Positions 1 through 7,865 of a DNA stretch of 53,467 nucleotides are shown here, one piece after another (within the stretch, counting starts at the first letter, position 1; each line of letters begins with the position of its first letter). The position numbers were made by a program, and so were the translations under genes. Location: positions 1 through 53,467 of the IMG/VR virus record IMGVR_UViG_3300035698_035346; one strand, 5' to 3'. The DNA is from a virus. The notes beneath the pieces were generated by a model. That model saw only the letters and a program-made list of their open reading frames with translations, did no database searches and had not been told where the DNA came from.

Positions 1-423
1 ACAAATATTTTCATGATATTTTAACACTTGTTTTTTTGCTAACATTGAATTAGATGGATGAGATTTAATCCATATTATTTCATACTTGAACATCTTCATA
101 TTGCTTGCTATTAAAGTTGTTGTGAATGGCTGACTAGCTGTCATCACAATGGCACCATTGGGCTTAATAACTCTTTTCAACTGTTTCCACATTGGTTCAA
201 GGGGAATAACGCTGTCCCATTTACAAGCAGTGGTACCGTAAGGTGGGTCTGTAAGCACCATATCTATGCTACTATCTGGAATATCTTTCATTGCAATTAA
301 ACAATCTCCTAGTATTAATTTCTCAGCAATTTCAATAGATTCTTTTCTATTCATTGCTTTATCTTTTTGCTCTGGTGGGTCATCAAAATACCCAGATTGT
401 CTTAATTGTTCTTCATTCATCAT
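1..423 (-). CDS. DNA adenine/cytosine methyltransferase, 3' end cut by window edge
   Basis: The reading frame starts at an ATG-ATG pair (423 or 420) behind GGAGG and stays open to base 1, giving 141 codons of an incomplete protein. It carries the methyltransferase catalytic motif DPPYG (around residue 59), preceded by the strand VLT, and the following segment KRVIKPNGAIVMTASQPF is typical of the beta class of amino-methyltransferases. The SAM-binding FxGxG motif is not seen and would lie beyond the window. It should methylate adenine N6 (DPPY type) in DNA. The next gene upstream is a second methyltransferase, so the pair may protect phage DNA from host restriction. Residues 24-29 (MNRKES) match the repeated junction sequence described separately. 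Confidence 0.88.
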   Translation of the reverse strand, partial: MMNEEQLRQSGYFDDPPEQKDKAMNRKESIEIAEKLILGDCLIAMKDIPDSSIDMVLTDPPYGTTACKWDSVIPLEPMWKQLKRVIKPNGAIVMTASQPFTTTLIASNMKMFKYEIIWIKSHPSNSMLAKKQVLKYHENIC

Positions 424-461
424 TTCCTCCAATCCTCAATAGATTCTTTTTTCTATATATT
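421..461 (-). repeat. Junction repeat copy 3 (diverged)
   Basis: This stretch between the two methyltransferase genes is a diverged copy of the element at 1209-1247 and 1388-1428. It contains AGAAAAAAGAATCTATTG followed by GAGGATTGGAGG and supplies the ribosome binding site of the downstream methyltransferase. Confidence 0.7.
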
Positions 462-1208
462 GGTTATCCTTTCGTTTGCAATATCAAAATATTCTTTGGA
501 TATTTCACTGCCTATATAATCTCTATTGTTTATTTTTGCCATTTTAGCAGTAGTCCCACTACCAATAAATGGGTCGTAGACTAAATCACCCTCGTTAGAC
601 CAACTTATTATATGGTCGCTTGCTAGTTGTTCAGGAAAAGATGCTGGGTGCAAACTACCTTTATTTCTTTTTTGAAAATACCATATATTGTATTTATATC
701 TCTTTTTCTTAACTGATTTCCCCTTTCCACTAGCATCACTTAATTCATCAGACAGCCTTCTATGTGTCATATGATTTTTTTTACCGTAACTAACGCAATC
801 TTCTAATATCGGATTAAACTTACTAACTTTTCCCTTGCTAAAAATAAACATATATTCAAATTGCTGTTCGTATCTATTATGTGTTAACGGTATAGGTGCT
901 TTTTTTGCATAAATCATTGTGTCGTGTAATCTAAACCCACATTCCTTAAAATATAATGCTTGCTTGAAAGATGTTCCAGATTCACTTCCTTTAATTGTGG
1001 CATCACCAACTACCCAAACAACTACTCCACCTATTTTTGTAACTCTATATAATTCTTTAGCTATACTTTCAAAGTCAAATGAATAACCATTATACTTTCT
1101 TAAATTATCATAAGGTGGAGAAGTAACAGTTAAATCTATAAAATTATTAGGCATCTTAGACATAGTATCTAAACAGTTTTCATTATATATTTTATTTGTC
1201 TTCTTCAT
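453..1208 (-). CDS. DNA methyltransferase (TSPPY type)
   Basis: This 251-residue protein has the catalytic motif TSPPY near residue 30 and the SAM-binding motif DPFIGSGTT near residue 214, the order (IV before I) of beta-class amino-methyltransferases. SPPY is most common in N4-cytosine enzymes, so N4-cytosine methylation of DNA is the best guess. I place the start at the second of two adjacent ATGs (1208), 5 bases after GGAGG; a longer frame from a TTG at 1220 would overlap that SD. The start overlaps the stop of the upstream zinc-finger ORF (ATGA). It ends in TAG. Together with the truncated neighbour it forms a two-gene modification module. Target sequence cannot be read from the protein. 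Confidence 0.9.
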   Translation of the reverse strand: MKKTNKIYNENCLDTMSKMPNNFIDLTVTSPPYDNLRKYNGYSFDFESIAKELYRVTKIGGVVVWVVGDATIKGSESGTSFKQALYFKECGFRLHDTMIYAKKAPIPLTHNRYEQQFEYMFIFSKGKVSKFNPILEDCVSYGKKNHMTHRRLSDELSDASGKGKSVKKKRYKYNIWYFQKRNKGSLHPASFPEQLASDHIISWSNEGDLVYDPFIGSGTTAKMAKINNRDYIGSEISKEYFDIANERITNI

Positions 1209-1390
1209 CATTTCCTCCAATCTCCATTAGATTCTTTTCTATTCATTGGTTCACTTTTTACTTTGTCCATTTCCTTATCTGAACAAGCCATACATACACT
1301 GTACTTTATAGTCTTATTACAATCCATACAACGACATTGAGCCATTACTTTGTTACATATCTTACATACTATTTTAAAGTGCTCCATCAT
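1208..1390 (-). CDS. Small zinc-finger-like protein
   Basis: This roughly 60-residue protein has seven cysteines in CKIC, CRCMDC and CMAC clusters, which suggests one or two structural zinc sites. The start is one of two ATGs (1390 or 1387) after GGAGGGG. Its last twelve residues (MNRKESNGDWRK) are encoded by a copy of the junction repeat, so the C-terminus may have been acquired with that repeat. The stop overlaps the start of the downstream methyltransferase. Function unknown; a small DNA- or RNA-binding adaptor is only a guess. Confidence 0.6.
   Translation of the reverse strand: MMEHFKIVCKICNKVMAQCRCMDCNKTIKYSVCMACSDKEMDKVKSEPMNRKESNGDWRK
1209..1247 (-). repeat. Junction repeat copy 2
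   Basis: On the minus strand this copy reads AATGAATAGAAAAGAATCTA followed by ATGGAGATTGGAGGAAATG. It ends with the ribosome binding site and first ATG of the downstream methyltransferase and encodes the C-terminus of the upstream small protein. It matches 1388-1428 closely and 421-461 partly; its core also occurs at 337-355 inside the first methyltransferase. Confidence 0.85.
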
Positions 1391-1428
1391 TACCCCTCCA
1401 ACCCTCATTAGATTCTTTTCTATTCATT
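1388..1428 (-). repeat. Junction repeat copy 1
   Basis: This copy lies between the glycosyltransferase and the zinc-finger ORF. It has the same core (AATGAATAGAAAAGAATCTA) and then a GGAGG ribosome binding site before an ATGATG start. It could also encode a short leader starting MNRKESNEGW. Confidence 0.85.
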
Positions 1429-2080
1429 AATATTTTCTCATTTCTTTCTTCATTCTTCTACTTGCTTGATAATGCACAATAGTGGGGTTACACTTAACAA
1501 AAGGTTTCGCACCACCAGGCATACTAGCAATATAACAATATTCTACAGATAATTCATATAAATCGTAATCACCTTTTTTAATTATTGCTTCCAAACATTT
1601 CTGTTCCCACATACCAGTTTCCATTGCTGTTTTATACCATAAATCACAAAGTTCTAATACTTTCTCAGAATAATTTAACCATATTGTACCTGAAAGTAAT
1701 TCTGTTTCGGTAGCATATGGTCTGTTATACCAAGTCTTCCAAGAAAGTATGTGGCAAGCTAAATCTGGATTAGGTGGTCTTAATTCTTGTGTTCGTATTA
1801 TAAGTTCTCCTTGAAAATTTCTAGGAGACCACTGTTCAAATATATGAGGATATTTTTTTATTTCGCAATCCACATCTAAACAAAGTATGGGTTCTTTGAT
1901 TGCTTCTAAAGCTTCCTTAATTATTTTAGGTTTTAAAGCAACATTTTGTTTCCAACTTCCAACCCTATCTACTTCTCTAACTATATAATCTATATCAAAT
2001 TTTTCTAAAGAAGGTAGAAGTTTGTCTTTGAATATTTTTTCATATTCTGTATTTTTAGTATACCAAGCCAAGACTCTCAA
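1427..2080 (-). CDS. Glycosyltransferase-like protein (GT-A fold, DxD)
   Basis: This 217-residue protein resembles nucleotide-diphospho-sugar transferases: an N-terminal beta-strand start (MRVLAWYT) and a candidate metal-binding DxD motif in CLDVDCE near residues 67-73. The start is a TTG at 2080, 6 bases after AAGGA; no ATG is available. The TTG overlaps the TGA of a tiny upstream ORF (TTGA), which suggests coupled translation. It lies at the downstream end of the glycan cassette. Donor and acceptor sugars are unknown. Confidence 0.65.
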   Translation of the reverse strand: MRVLAWYTKNTEYEKIFKDKLLPSLEKFDIDYIVREVDRVGSWKQNVALKPKIIKEALEAIKEPILCLDVDCEIKKYPHIFEQWSPRNFQGELIIRTQELRPPNPDLACHILSWKTWYNRPYATETELLSGTIWLNYSEKVLELCDLWYKTAMETGMWEQKCLEAIIKKGDYDLYELSVEYCYIASMPGGAKPFVKCNPTIVHYQASRRMKKEMRKY

Positions 2081-2169
2081 TTGTTGTCCTTTTTAGCCAA
2101 ATACCAACCTAAACAAAATATAAGAGAATTATAAATAAAAAGTTTTGCATAAAGTATTAAAGTATACAT
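2077..2169 (-). CDS. Tiny membrane peptide (30 aa)
   Basis: A 30-residue ORF beginning MYTLILYAKLFIYNSLIFC is almost wholly hydrophobic and ends in KKDNN, so one transmembrane helix is likely. It starts 6 bases after AAAGGA, overlaps the end of the upstream membrane ORF and its stop overlaps the TTG start of the glycosyltransferase. The good SD and the tight overlaps support it as a real gene. Function unknown. Confidence 0.5.
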   Translation of the reverse strand: MYTLILYAKLFIYNSLIFCLGWYLAKKDNN

Positions 2170-2348
2170 AAAACATCCTTTACTATGTAGTGATAAACAT
2201 AGTATATTGTTAAATTAATAAGATTCCACTGAACGGCTAAAATTAAAGGATTACATTTGTCTTTTAATCTATAACAGTATTTAAAAAATAAAGTATTAGC
2301 TAAAATAATTATAACTCTATATATTATTCCTATAGTAAATAAGTTCAT
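2157..2348 (-). CDS. Small membrane protein (63 aa)
   Basis: This ORF has two hydrophobic stretches (about residues 2-20 and 35-60) separated by a basic segment (YRLKDK), so a two-helix membrane hairpin is likely. It overlaps the neighbouring ORFs at both ends. I do not recognise a family. Confidence 0.5.
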   Translation of the reverse strand: MNLFTIGIIYRVIIILANTLFFKYCYRLKDKCNPLILAVQWNLINLTIYYVYHYIVKDVLCIL

Positions 2349-2494
2349 TCTATCCCAACTAGATTAGAGGTCACAAATAACATTGAAGAGCACGGTGGAT
2401 TGATAAAACACGAACAAGATTCCTCATCCAATATTGAACATTTATCGCAAGCATCACTGTCTTCAAACTGACAATCTTCACAATTTTGGTCCAT
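2345..2494 (-). CDS. Cysteine-rich small protein (49 aa)
   Basis: The likely start is an ATG at 2494 behind AAAGG; an upstream TTG at 2542 lacks an SD. The protein has eight cysteines, including CEDC, CDKC and CSC, and many acidic residues, so it may bind metal. Function unknown. Confidence 0.5.
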   Translation of the reverse strand: MDQNCEDCQFEDSDACDKCSILDEESCSCFINPPCSSMLFVTSNLVGIE

Positions 2495-2620
2495 ATTAAG
2501 CCTTTCTTGGTATAGTAGCTGCCTCAAGTCTTTTTCGTCCAACGTAGGCCGCTTAGCGTTGGAATTTGGCCGCTTATAAGGCCATTTTTAAGGTGTTTTT
2601 TGCAAGTTTGAGACTTTAGA
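2495..2620. other. Non-coding gap with small repeats
   Basis: This 126-base gap holds two direct copies of AAGCGGCC (minus strand, within about 2543-2580), a short GGCC inverted repeat and the 10-base palindrome AGACTAGTCT that includes the upstream stop codon. No convincing terminator (stem plus T run) is seen on the transcribed strand, and no promoter of the type found elsewhere in the window. Confidence 0.4.
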
Positions 2621-3175
2621 CTAGTCTTTTTGAGCCTCTATTCCTATCATTGGATATTCATGCCAAACTATCCTCTTTTTGATTATAGATTTCCATCCAT
2701 CTCCAAGTAACTCTTTAAATGTTTCAAAAGTATATCCCCATTTATGAACACTATATTTATTTTTGTGGTTACAAAAAATTAATTCATAACACCATTCTGG
2801 GTCTACATCTATGAAACTTAAAACCTGTTGTTTAATATCAGGAAAATCCATTATCAATTTTCCGCTAGGCTTTAAAACCCTTTTTATTTCTGATACTATA
2901 AATTGTGCTTCTTTTTTAGTAAAGTGCTCTATGACACTAATAGCTGCAATTTCATCTACTGAATTATCTTCATATCCTTCCCACGGAACTAAAAAGTTTA
3001 AATGTCCATCTTTAATTATTTCTCTTCTAGGAGAACCTAAAGGATATTTAAAATACTTATCCAGTGTTGTTAAATTTGGATTGCTTTCTACTTCGTCAAC
3101 AAATTTACCACCAATATCTAAATTTTCATAACCCTCTAAATAAACCGTTCCACATCCCAAATGAATCTTCGTCAT
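2621..3175 (-). CDS. SAM-dependent methyltransferase (class I)
   Basis: The 184-residue protein begins MTKIHLGCGTVYLEGYENLDI, which holds the SAM-binding glycine motif (LGCG) and the acidic residue that binds the ribose (NLDI). The later segments AISVIEHF and RVLKPSGKLIMDFPD are typical of methyltransferase family 11. Start at 3175, 8 bases after AGGAG; a longer frame to 3214 would run through the SD and the upstream gene. Lying among glycosyltransferases, it probably methylates a sugar or a glycan end. Small-molecule or protein substrates remain possible. Confidence 0.8.
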   Translation of the reverse strand: MTKIHLGCGTVYLEGYENLDIGGKFVDEVESNPNLTTLDKYFKYPLGSPRREIIKDGHLNFLVPWEGYEDNSVDEIAAISVIEHFTKKEAQFIVSEIKRVLKPSGKLIMDFPDIKQQVLSFIDVDPEWCYELIFCNHKNKYSVHKWGYTFETFKELLGDGWKSIIKKRIVWHEYPMIGIEAQKD

Positions 3176-3177
3176 TC

Positions 3178-4089
3178 TTATAGCTCCTTTATTGTTTCGT
3201 ATACTCTTGCCCAAGTTTGATATTTATTTAGCAGTAAGTCTCTAGCTTCTGCCATTTTTTCTATTGTTGATTTTGACGGTTTATTTTCAGCTATAAATCT
3301 AGTAGCTATAGTATTTTCAAATGAGGTATCTTGAATGTCTAAGTTTGCAAAAGAACCTTCAGGTAATATTTCTTCTACATTAGTTGAACCGAAATAAAAA
3401 GGAAAAGTCCACAACAATAAAGCATCATAAAATCTTTCACTGATATAATTTTTAGTTGGCCCCACATCAAATTCTAAGGAATAATCATATTGACCTACTA
3501 TTTCTTTTCCCAAGAAGTGTTCACCTTTTTTAGCATCAAATTCTTTTGGTCCTAATTGTCCTTTATAAGCTTCAGATAGTATTCCATTTTCTAAAAATTT
3601 TTCACTAGGTCTACCGTATAAATCATAATCTTTAACCGTTGCTGAAAACTTTTCCATAAAGATTAATCTTTGAGCATACATAGGTTTATGATTCTGATAA
3701 GTCATAATACAACATAATTTTTTATCTTTTTTTACATCTTTATATTTCATTTTCGTAAGTTCATCGTAGTTTTGAGGTATCCACCATTCTCCACAATTCC
3801 AATGTTTGTCTAAAGGATATTTACCTAAACAATCAATCTCGGCCCAAGTTCTGAATGCAGGGCAGTGACCATTTTCTATTTTTGGATGTTGCCCAAAATA
3901 TAACGTTCTATCTAGAGGAAGTTTACTAGCACTATACCCATCAAACACACAAATAAAATCTGCCTTGTCTGGGTCTGTTACAGCTTCCATGTCTTTCCAA
4001 CGATTAGAACACTGGGGGGTCATTTTAGTTAGTGTGTCTAAAAATAGTTGAGGTGTACCATAGTGCCAACTTAAAAAACATACTTTCAT
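3178..4089 (-). CDS. Family 10 (alpha-1,3-fucosyltransferase-like) glycosyltransferase
   Basis: The C-terminal part has the GT10 signature: KNYISERFYDALLLW, then FYFGSTNVEEILPEGSF (around residues 215-250), matching the motif in which a conserved K/ER region and a D-A-L segment bind a GDP-sugar. Length (303) fits bacterial GT10 enzymes, though the N-terminal half is less typical. It should transfer fucose or a related GDP-linked sugar. A GDP-mannose dehydratase (19250-20257), which starts GDP-fucose synthesis, is on the same strand. It directly abuts the next glycosyltransferase gene (TAA then ATG). Confidence 0.78.
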   Translation of the reverse strand: MKVCFLSWHYGTPQLFLDTLTKMTPQCSNRWKDMEAVTDPDKADFICVFDGYSASKLPLDRTLYFGQHPKIENGHCPAFRTWAEIDCLGKYPLDKHWNCGEWWIPQNYDELTKMKYKDVKKDKKLCCIMTYQNHKPMYAQRLIFMEKFSATVKDYDLYGRPSEKFLENGILSEAYKGQLGPKEFDAKKGEHFLGKEIVGQYDYSLEFDVGPTKNYISERFYDALLLWTFPFYFGSTNVEEILPEGSFANLDIQDTSFENTIATRFIAENKPSKSTIEKMAEARDLLLNKYQTWARVYETIKEL

Positions 4090-5091
4090 TTAATTCTCCA
4101 AATTTAACTCTCTGATTATATTAATTAATTCTTGTGTTCTTATTTCATGGGTATGATGTGCTTTTATGTGCTGTAAACCTGTTTGTTTCATTTGTTTTTG
4201 TTTGTTTTTGTCCTTAAACAATTCATCTAACTTTTGTTTTAAGTCTACCATGTCATCAGAATAAGTTAAGTAACTATTATCTGGAAACAATTCTTTTAAT
4301 CCATAGTCACCTTCATTTGTTACTAAAATACTTTCACTTGCCATTATTTCAAACATTTTAGCAGGGGTTATATTATATATACTAGCTCCAGATAAAGAAC
4401 AAACAGTTAAACTTAGTCCTTCAATGTAAGCCAAATTTCTTTTAGTTGAAGCGTAGTTTTGTATATAAGAACTTAATAAACTAGAATCTAAAACTTTTTT
4501 TCTGTGAGCATAAACTTCAGTATCGCTTCCCATAAAACCCATCATATTATAAGGTGAAAAATAGTATCTTGGTGGTTTAAATTTGAATACATTAGTATCC
4601 ACAGAAAAGGGATGCCATCTGTGTTCTATTCCTCCAAGCAAGTTTCCTACTACAGCATTATTTTTGTGTCTTTGAAGTATTATATCAAAGCCCATATCAA
4701 TGTACCAATCATTCGAATCTTCATAATGAAAGTCTTCTTCTATCATTATTTTAGGCGTTTTAGTCCAACTAGCAAAGTCTAGTGGCAACCATGTTCCTTC
4801 CCCTTCATTTGCCTCTCCTCCTGCCAAACATGCAGGATGATAGAAGTCAAACATTCTACTTTTTGTATTACAAATAACAACATCAAAGTTATACGCAGAA
4901 CGCATAGCTTCTAGTGTTACTAAAGGGTGGTAATCAGTTACAGCTAATTCAGGATATCCTTCATGTATATTTAAACCGTAAGCTTTCAATTCCAGTCCTT
5001 TTGTATTTGCTATAGACTTGGCATATTCTAAATGAAACCACTTATCAAAATTATATCTAGGTGCATATTTATATAACCAAAGAATTTTCAT
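4090..5091 (-). CDS. Glycosyltransferase, GT-B fold (CgeB/GT1-like)
   Basis: This 333-residue protein resembles the CgeB/YkvP-like GT-B family: the segment ASIYNITPAKMFEIMASESI followed by VTNEGDYGLKELFPDN corresponds to the nucleotide-sugar binding C-domain, in which the conserved E of the PAKMFE region contacts the donor. It begins MKILWLYKYAP, the first beta strand of a Rossmann fold. The start overlaps the end of the upstream gene. It acts with the neighbouring GT10 enzyme in assembling a glycan. Sugar specificity unknown. Confidence 0.72.
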   Translation of the reverse strand: MKILWLYKYAPRYNFDKWFHLEYAKSIANTKGLELKAYGLNIHEGYPELAVTDYHPLVTLEAMRSAYNFDVVICNTKSRMFDFYHPACLAGGEANEGEGTWLPLDFASWTKTPKIMIEEDFHYEDSNDWYIDMGFDIILQRHKNNAVVGNLLGGIEHRWHPFSVDTNVFKFKPPRYYFSPYNMMGFMGSDTEVYAHRKKVLDSSLLSSYIQNYASTKRNLAYIEGLSLTVCSLSGASIYNITPAKMFEIMASESILVTNEGDYGLKELFPDNSYLTYSDDMVDLKQKLDELFKDKNKQKQMKQTGLQHIKAHHTHEIRTQELINIIRELNLEN

Positions 5092-5821
5092 TTAATTTTT
5101 CCTTAAACTCTTTTAGTTTTTCAGTTTTACAATAAAAATAAGTTAAATCATCTACGTCTTTACAAAGAAATACAAATCCTGATTTTGAAATTAATTTTTT
5201 TTCTATTCCTTTTCTTAAAGTAATATTATTATAAAGACAAAGTAATTCTGTTTCTGGTTTAAAAGAAGGTTCTGCTAAACCAGACACTCCCTCCAAATTT
5301 ATTGTCATTTCTGTCCACCCAACTAAATTAATAACAGTAGGCATAAAAGTACTATCATTTAATCTATAATTAATCTTTCCTTTTTTCATCATATCTACTA
5401 ACATGTCTTCGCAAAGTTGTGTAAAGTTTTCTGTTATATGGAAATTTTTAAATCCCAATTTACTTAAATAAAAAGCGAATCTTCCCATACCACCAGCTTG
5501 GTCTTCTATATTAATTTCTTTATTATCATAAAGTTTATTTATAACGTATAAAGATGGATAGTTAGCAAAATATAATTGTAAATCAAATTTTAAGTCTCGT
5601 TGTATAGGGGACTGTGCTGGATAACAGTGAGAAATTAATAATTCTTTTTGATGATTAGGGTCATACCAATAGCTTACTTTTTTATTAGGTAAATCATATT
5701 CCTCTATACTCTCAATAGCAAAATTATAATTTGCACAAACTTGTTTTATTTGTTCATTATAAACAGCTAACCCTTCCCAGAATTTTTTATCTTTTTTACT
5801 TTTAAATACGTCTATTATCAT
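5069..5821 (-). CDS. Unknown protein, possibly a divergent methyltransferase
   Basis: I do not recognise this 250-residue protein with confidence. The segment IEDQAGGMGRFAFYLSKLGF (residues about 105-124) looks like a SAM-binding motif I (an acidic residue, then GGxGR) and is followed by a possible ribose-binding HITENF. It has no other motif. The gene sits between a membrane protein and glycosyltransferases with a 22-base overlap downstream, so a role in sugar or glycan chemistry is inferred from context only. Confidence 0.5.
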   Translation of the reverse strand: MIIDVFKSKKDKKFWEGLAVYNEQIKQVCANYNFAIESIEEYDLPNKKVSYWYDPNHQKELLISHCYPAQSPIQRDLKFDLQLYFANYPSLYVINKLYDNKEINIEDQAGGMGRFAFYLSKLGFKNFHITENFTQLCEDMLVDMMKKGKINYRLNDSTFMPTVINLVGWTEMTINLEGVSGLAEPSFKPETELLCLYNNITLRKGIEKKLISKSGFVFLCKDVDDLTYFYCKTEKLKEFKEKLNENSLVI

Positions 5822-5832
5822 TTAGAACCCCT

Positions 5833-6177
5833 TTAAATTAATTTAATTGCTAAATATGCCCAAAGTATTTTTGTTACTATGTGTAAAAATTGGTCATAAT
5901 GGACACCCCAGAATTTTAAACATTTACCTAAGTCTATAGTAAAATGAGCAAAAGTTTCTAATATTCCTAGATAAATATTATTAGTAACAATACCTACACC
6001 CAAACCGTTGACTAAAGAGTGAGCAAACAAACATTCTAACCAAAACCATTTACTTTTATGTCCAGCAAATTCAGCAGGCATCTCCAAAGGACTTTTATAC
6101 TTTGCCATCCAAGATGATTGTAAAGAAAAATCTGTTAAAGCATGAACAGCTATTAGACACAAAAATAGTTCAAGCAT
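5833..6177 (-). CDS. DUF3307-like membrane protein
   Basis: This 114-residue protein has about four hydrophobic segments and the HALTDFSLQSSWMAKYK pattern near its N-terminus, like the H-x3-D-F-x-L-Q motif of DUF3307 membrane proteins often seen in phages. A second histidine pair (FAHSLVNG, FAHFTIDLGK) adds to the match. Function of the family is not known to me. The start overlaps the stop of the LicC-LicD fusion gene. Confidence 0.65.
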   Translation of the reverse strand: MLELFLCLIAVHALTDFSLQSSWMAKYKSPLEMPAEFAGHKSKWFWLECLFAHSLVNGLGVGIVTNNIYLGILETFAHFTIDLGKCLKFWGVHYDQFLHIVTKILWAYLAIKLI

Positions 6178-7444
6178 TATCTACCGCTTTCGGTTTTTTG
6201 CCTTTAATAGGTGTTTTCCAATTTGCTCCATAACTTTCTGCTAAATAGTTATCGGTACTTGAAGGAATATTAAAAGTATGCCCTCTAAAAGTAACAGTGT
6301 CAAGAGTATCTATATAATGTTTTGGGCAACTTAAATCGCATCTACCAGGAGAATAATTATATCTATCTCCTTCATCATGAACAGTGTTAAGTTCTATTTT
6401 TTCAGCCTTTCGTGTAAACCAATAATCTCCTTCACAGCATATTTCAGGTTTAGGTACAAAACAACCTTTTTTTCTCATTATCGGTATTATTTTATCTATT
6501 ACTGTTTGTTCATCTTCTTTATGAATAGTTACATCTATATCAGTATCCCAAGGTATAAAATCACCATCCCTATAAGCACCTAAAAGCATACCCCAATTTA
6601 ACCAGTATTTAATATTGTTTTCTTTTAAGGCTTCTGTTATATCAACTAATAAATCTATAGCATCTTCTAAATTTCTTTCTGAACCGTGTCTAATACCAAA
6701 TTCCCAATCAGGAGCACCCCAAGGAAACAAATCTCTTGCATACTCCAAATCTTCTATAAAATCTATTTCTATACTAGGATAATGGGTTAAGTCTTGCATA
6801 TACAAATCAGCATTTTGTATAAATATAAATTCTTTAAAGGAATGTTCAACCCAATCAGTAAGTTTTACATTTTTTAATGCTTTATGAAATAAATCTATAT
6901 TTTGTTCAAATTTAGCTATACCTATAAATTCGCCATATACTGCATTATAAGATTCTTCAAATTCTTTGAAATCTTTACTAACTACTGTAACTTTATTATC
7001 AACTTGGGCAACTTTCATTTCTTCTTCACCGCATTTTTGTGCCTTAACTGCTAGAACATTACTTTCTGGGTTCTTTAATAATTCTTCAATTAAATTTGCA
7101 TGGGTAATAGTATCTCCGTTTAAAAATATAAAAGGTGAATGTCCTGTTCGACTCAAAGCTAAAGCTAAAGAATAGGCATTATTAGTCGTTGCATAATCAG
7201 TATTTCTAACCAAAGTAAAATTTATATCTGAAAATTGTGTTTTAAGTTTTTTTACATAGGTTTCTACTTTATCACCTTCAAATCCATAAACTAAAGTTAT
7301 ATCTTTGATATTGTTTTGTTCCAAAATCTTTATTTGCCATCCTAAGACAGACATACCACCTACATCTAATAAACATTTAGGTGTACTGTTTGTGAGTGGT
7401 TTTAATCTTGTGCCTTGTCCTGCTGAAACTATTATTGCTCTCAT
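6170..7444 (-). CDS. Fusion of LicC-like nucleotidyltransferase and LicD-like transferase
   Basis: Residues 1-230 are a sugar or choline-phosphate nucleotidyltransferase: the start AIIVSAGQGTRLKPLT is the nucleotide-binding loop, and FLNGDTI holds the metal-binding aspartate. Residues about 270-424 are a LicD domain: KYWLNWGMLLGAYRDGDFIP then WDTDIDV, the typical catalytic aspartates. In bacteria LicC activates phosphocholine to CDP-choline and LicD transfers phosphocholine to surface sugars; other LicD proteins transfer other phospho-groups. A single protein carrying both steps is unusual. It lies among glycosyltransferases and next to an adenylyltransferase-like gene. No choline kinase or transporter is seen in the window, so the true substrate is open. 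Confidence 0.8.
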   Translation of the reverse strand: MRAIIVSAGQGTRLKPLTNSTPKCLLDVGGMSVLGWQIKILEQNNIKDITLVYGFEGDKVETYVKKLKTQFSDINFTLVRNTDYATTNNAYSLALALSRTGHSPFIFLNGDTITHANLIEELLKNPESNVLAVKAQKCGEEEMKVAQVDNKVTVVSKDFKEFEESYNAVYGEFIGIAKFEQNIDLFHKALKNVKLTDWVEHSFKEFIFIQNADLYMQDLTHYPSIEIDFIEDLEYARDLFPWGAPDWEFGIRHGSERNLEDAIDLLVDITEALKENNIKYWLNWGMLLGAYRDGDFIPWDTDIDVTIHKEDEQTVIDKIIPIMRKKGCFVPKPEICCEGDYWFTRKAEKIELNTVHDEGDRYNYSPGRCDLSCPKHYIDTLDTVTFRGHTFNIPSSTDNYLAESYGANWKTPIKGKKPKAVDNA

Positions 7445-7509
7445 TTTATATTCTCCTCTCCAATCTTTGAATGCTTTACTTTTTCTAACAAAGTAAATCC
7501 TATCTTCAT
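7441..7509 (-). CDS. Micro-ORF bridging two genes (22 aa)
   Basis: A 22-residue ORF (MKIGFTLLEKVKHSKIGEEN...) fills the gap between its neighbours exactly: its ATG overlaps the stop of the upstream gene (ATGA) and its stop overlaps the start of the LicC-LicD gene (ATGA). It has AAGGA 9 bases upstream and contains the SD of the next gene. It may act only as a translation bridge. Confidence 0.4.
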   Translation of the reverse strand: MKIGFTLLEKVKHSKIGEENIK

Positions 7510-7865
7510 TTCTTTAATTCCTTACGGATTTTAGTAGCTGAAATAGCTTCAGTTTTTGCGTCTAATTTAATTTCTCGAATTCCCCAACCCACTTCTCGTC
7601 CATAAACTATATTATTAATATCAACCAAATTAAAAACAACAACCTTTCCTTCTTTTATTTCTTGTTTAAATATTTTTTTAAACACTCTTTTTCTTTGTTT
7701 TTGAGTATAAGGATTTTTATCTGTTCCGTCTTGTTTTCTTAAACCTATAGCTACGTTTTTATCTTCACTTAAAAGTTTTTTAATTAAAGCAAGGTGTCCG
7801 TCATGAGGTGGTATGCACTGCCACCGACCAATAACTAATTCATATTTTTTATGTTCTTGTTTCAT
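7506..7865 (-). CDS. HxGH-type nucleotidylyltransferase (cytidylyl/NMN adenylyltransferase-like)
   Basis: The 119-residue protein has GRWQCIPPHDGH at its N-terminus, the GxF-x-PxHxGH-like motif of the nucleotidyltransferase superfamily, and ISATKIRKEL at its C-terminus, like the ISSTxIR motif that binds the triphosphate. It is shorter than usual (150-190). Members make NAD, CDP-alcohols or ADP/CDP-sugars. The downstream LicC-LicD and the overlapping upstream APS-kinase-like gene leave three options: NMN adenylyltransferase, glycerol- or choline-phosphate cytidylyltransferase, or an ATP-sulfurylase-like step. Sequence by eye does not decide. Confidence 0.7.
   Translation of the reverse strand: MKQEHKKYELVIGRWQCIPPHDGHLALIKKLLSEDKNVAIGLRKQDGTDKNPYTQKQRKRVFKKIFKQEIKEGKVVVFNLVDINNIVYGREVGWGIREIKLDAKTEAISATKIRKELKK

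Noticed and set aside
2535-2590. Terminator at the GGCC inverted repeat
   Set aside because: The stem is only four base pairs and the T run is on the non-transcribed direction, where no plus-strand gene ends.
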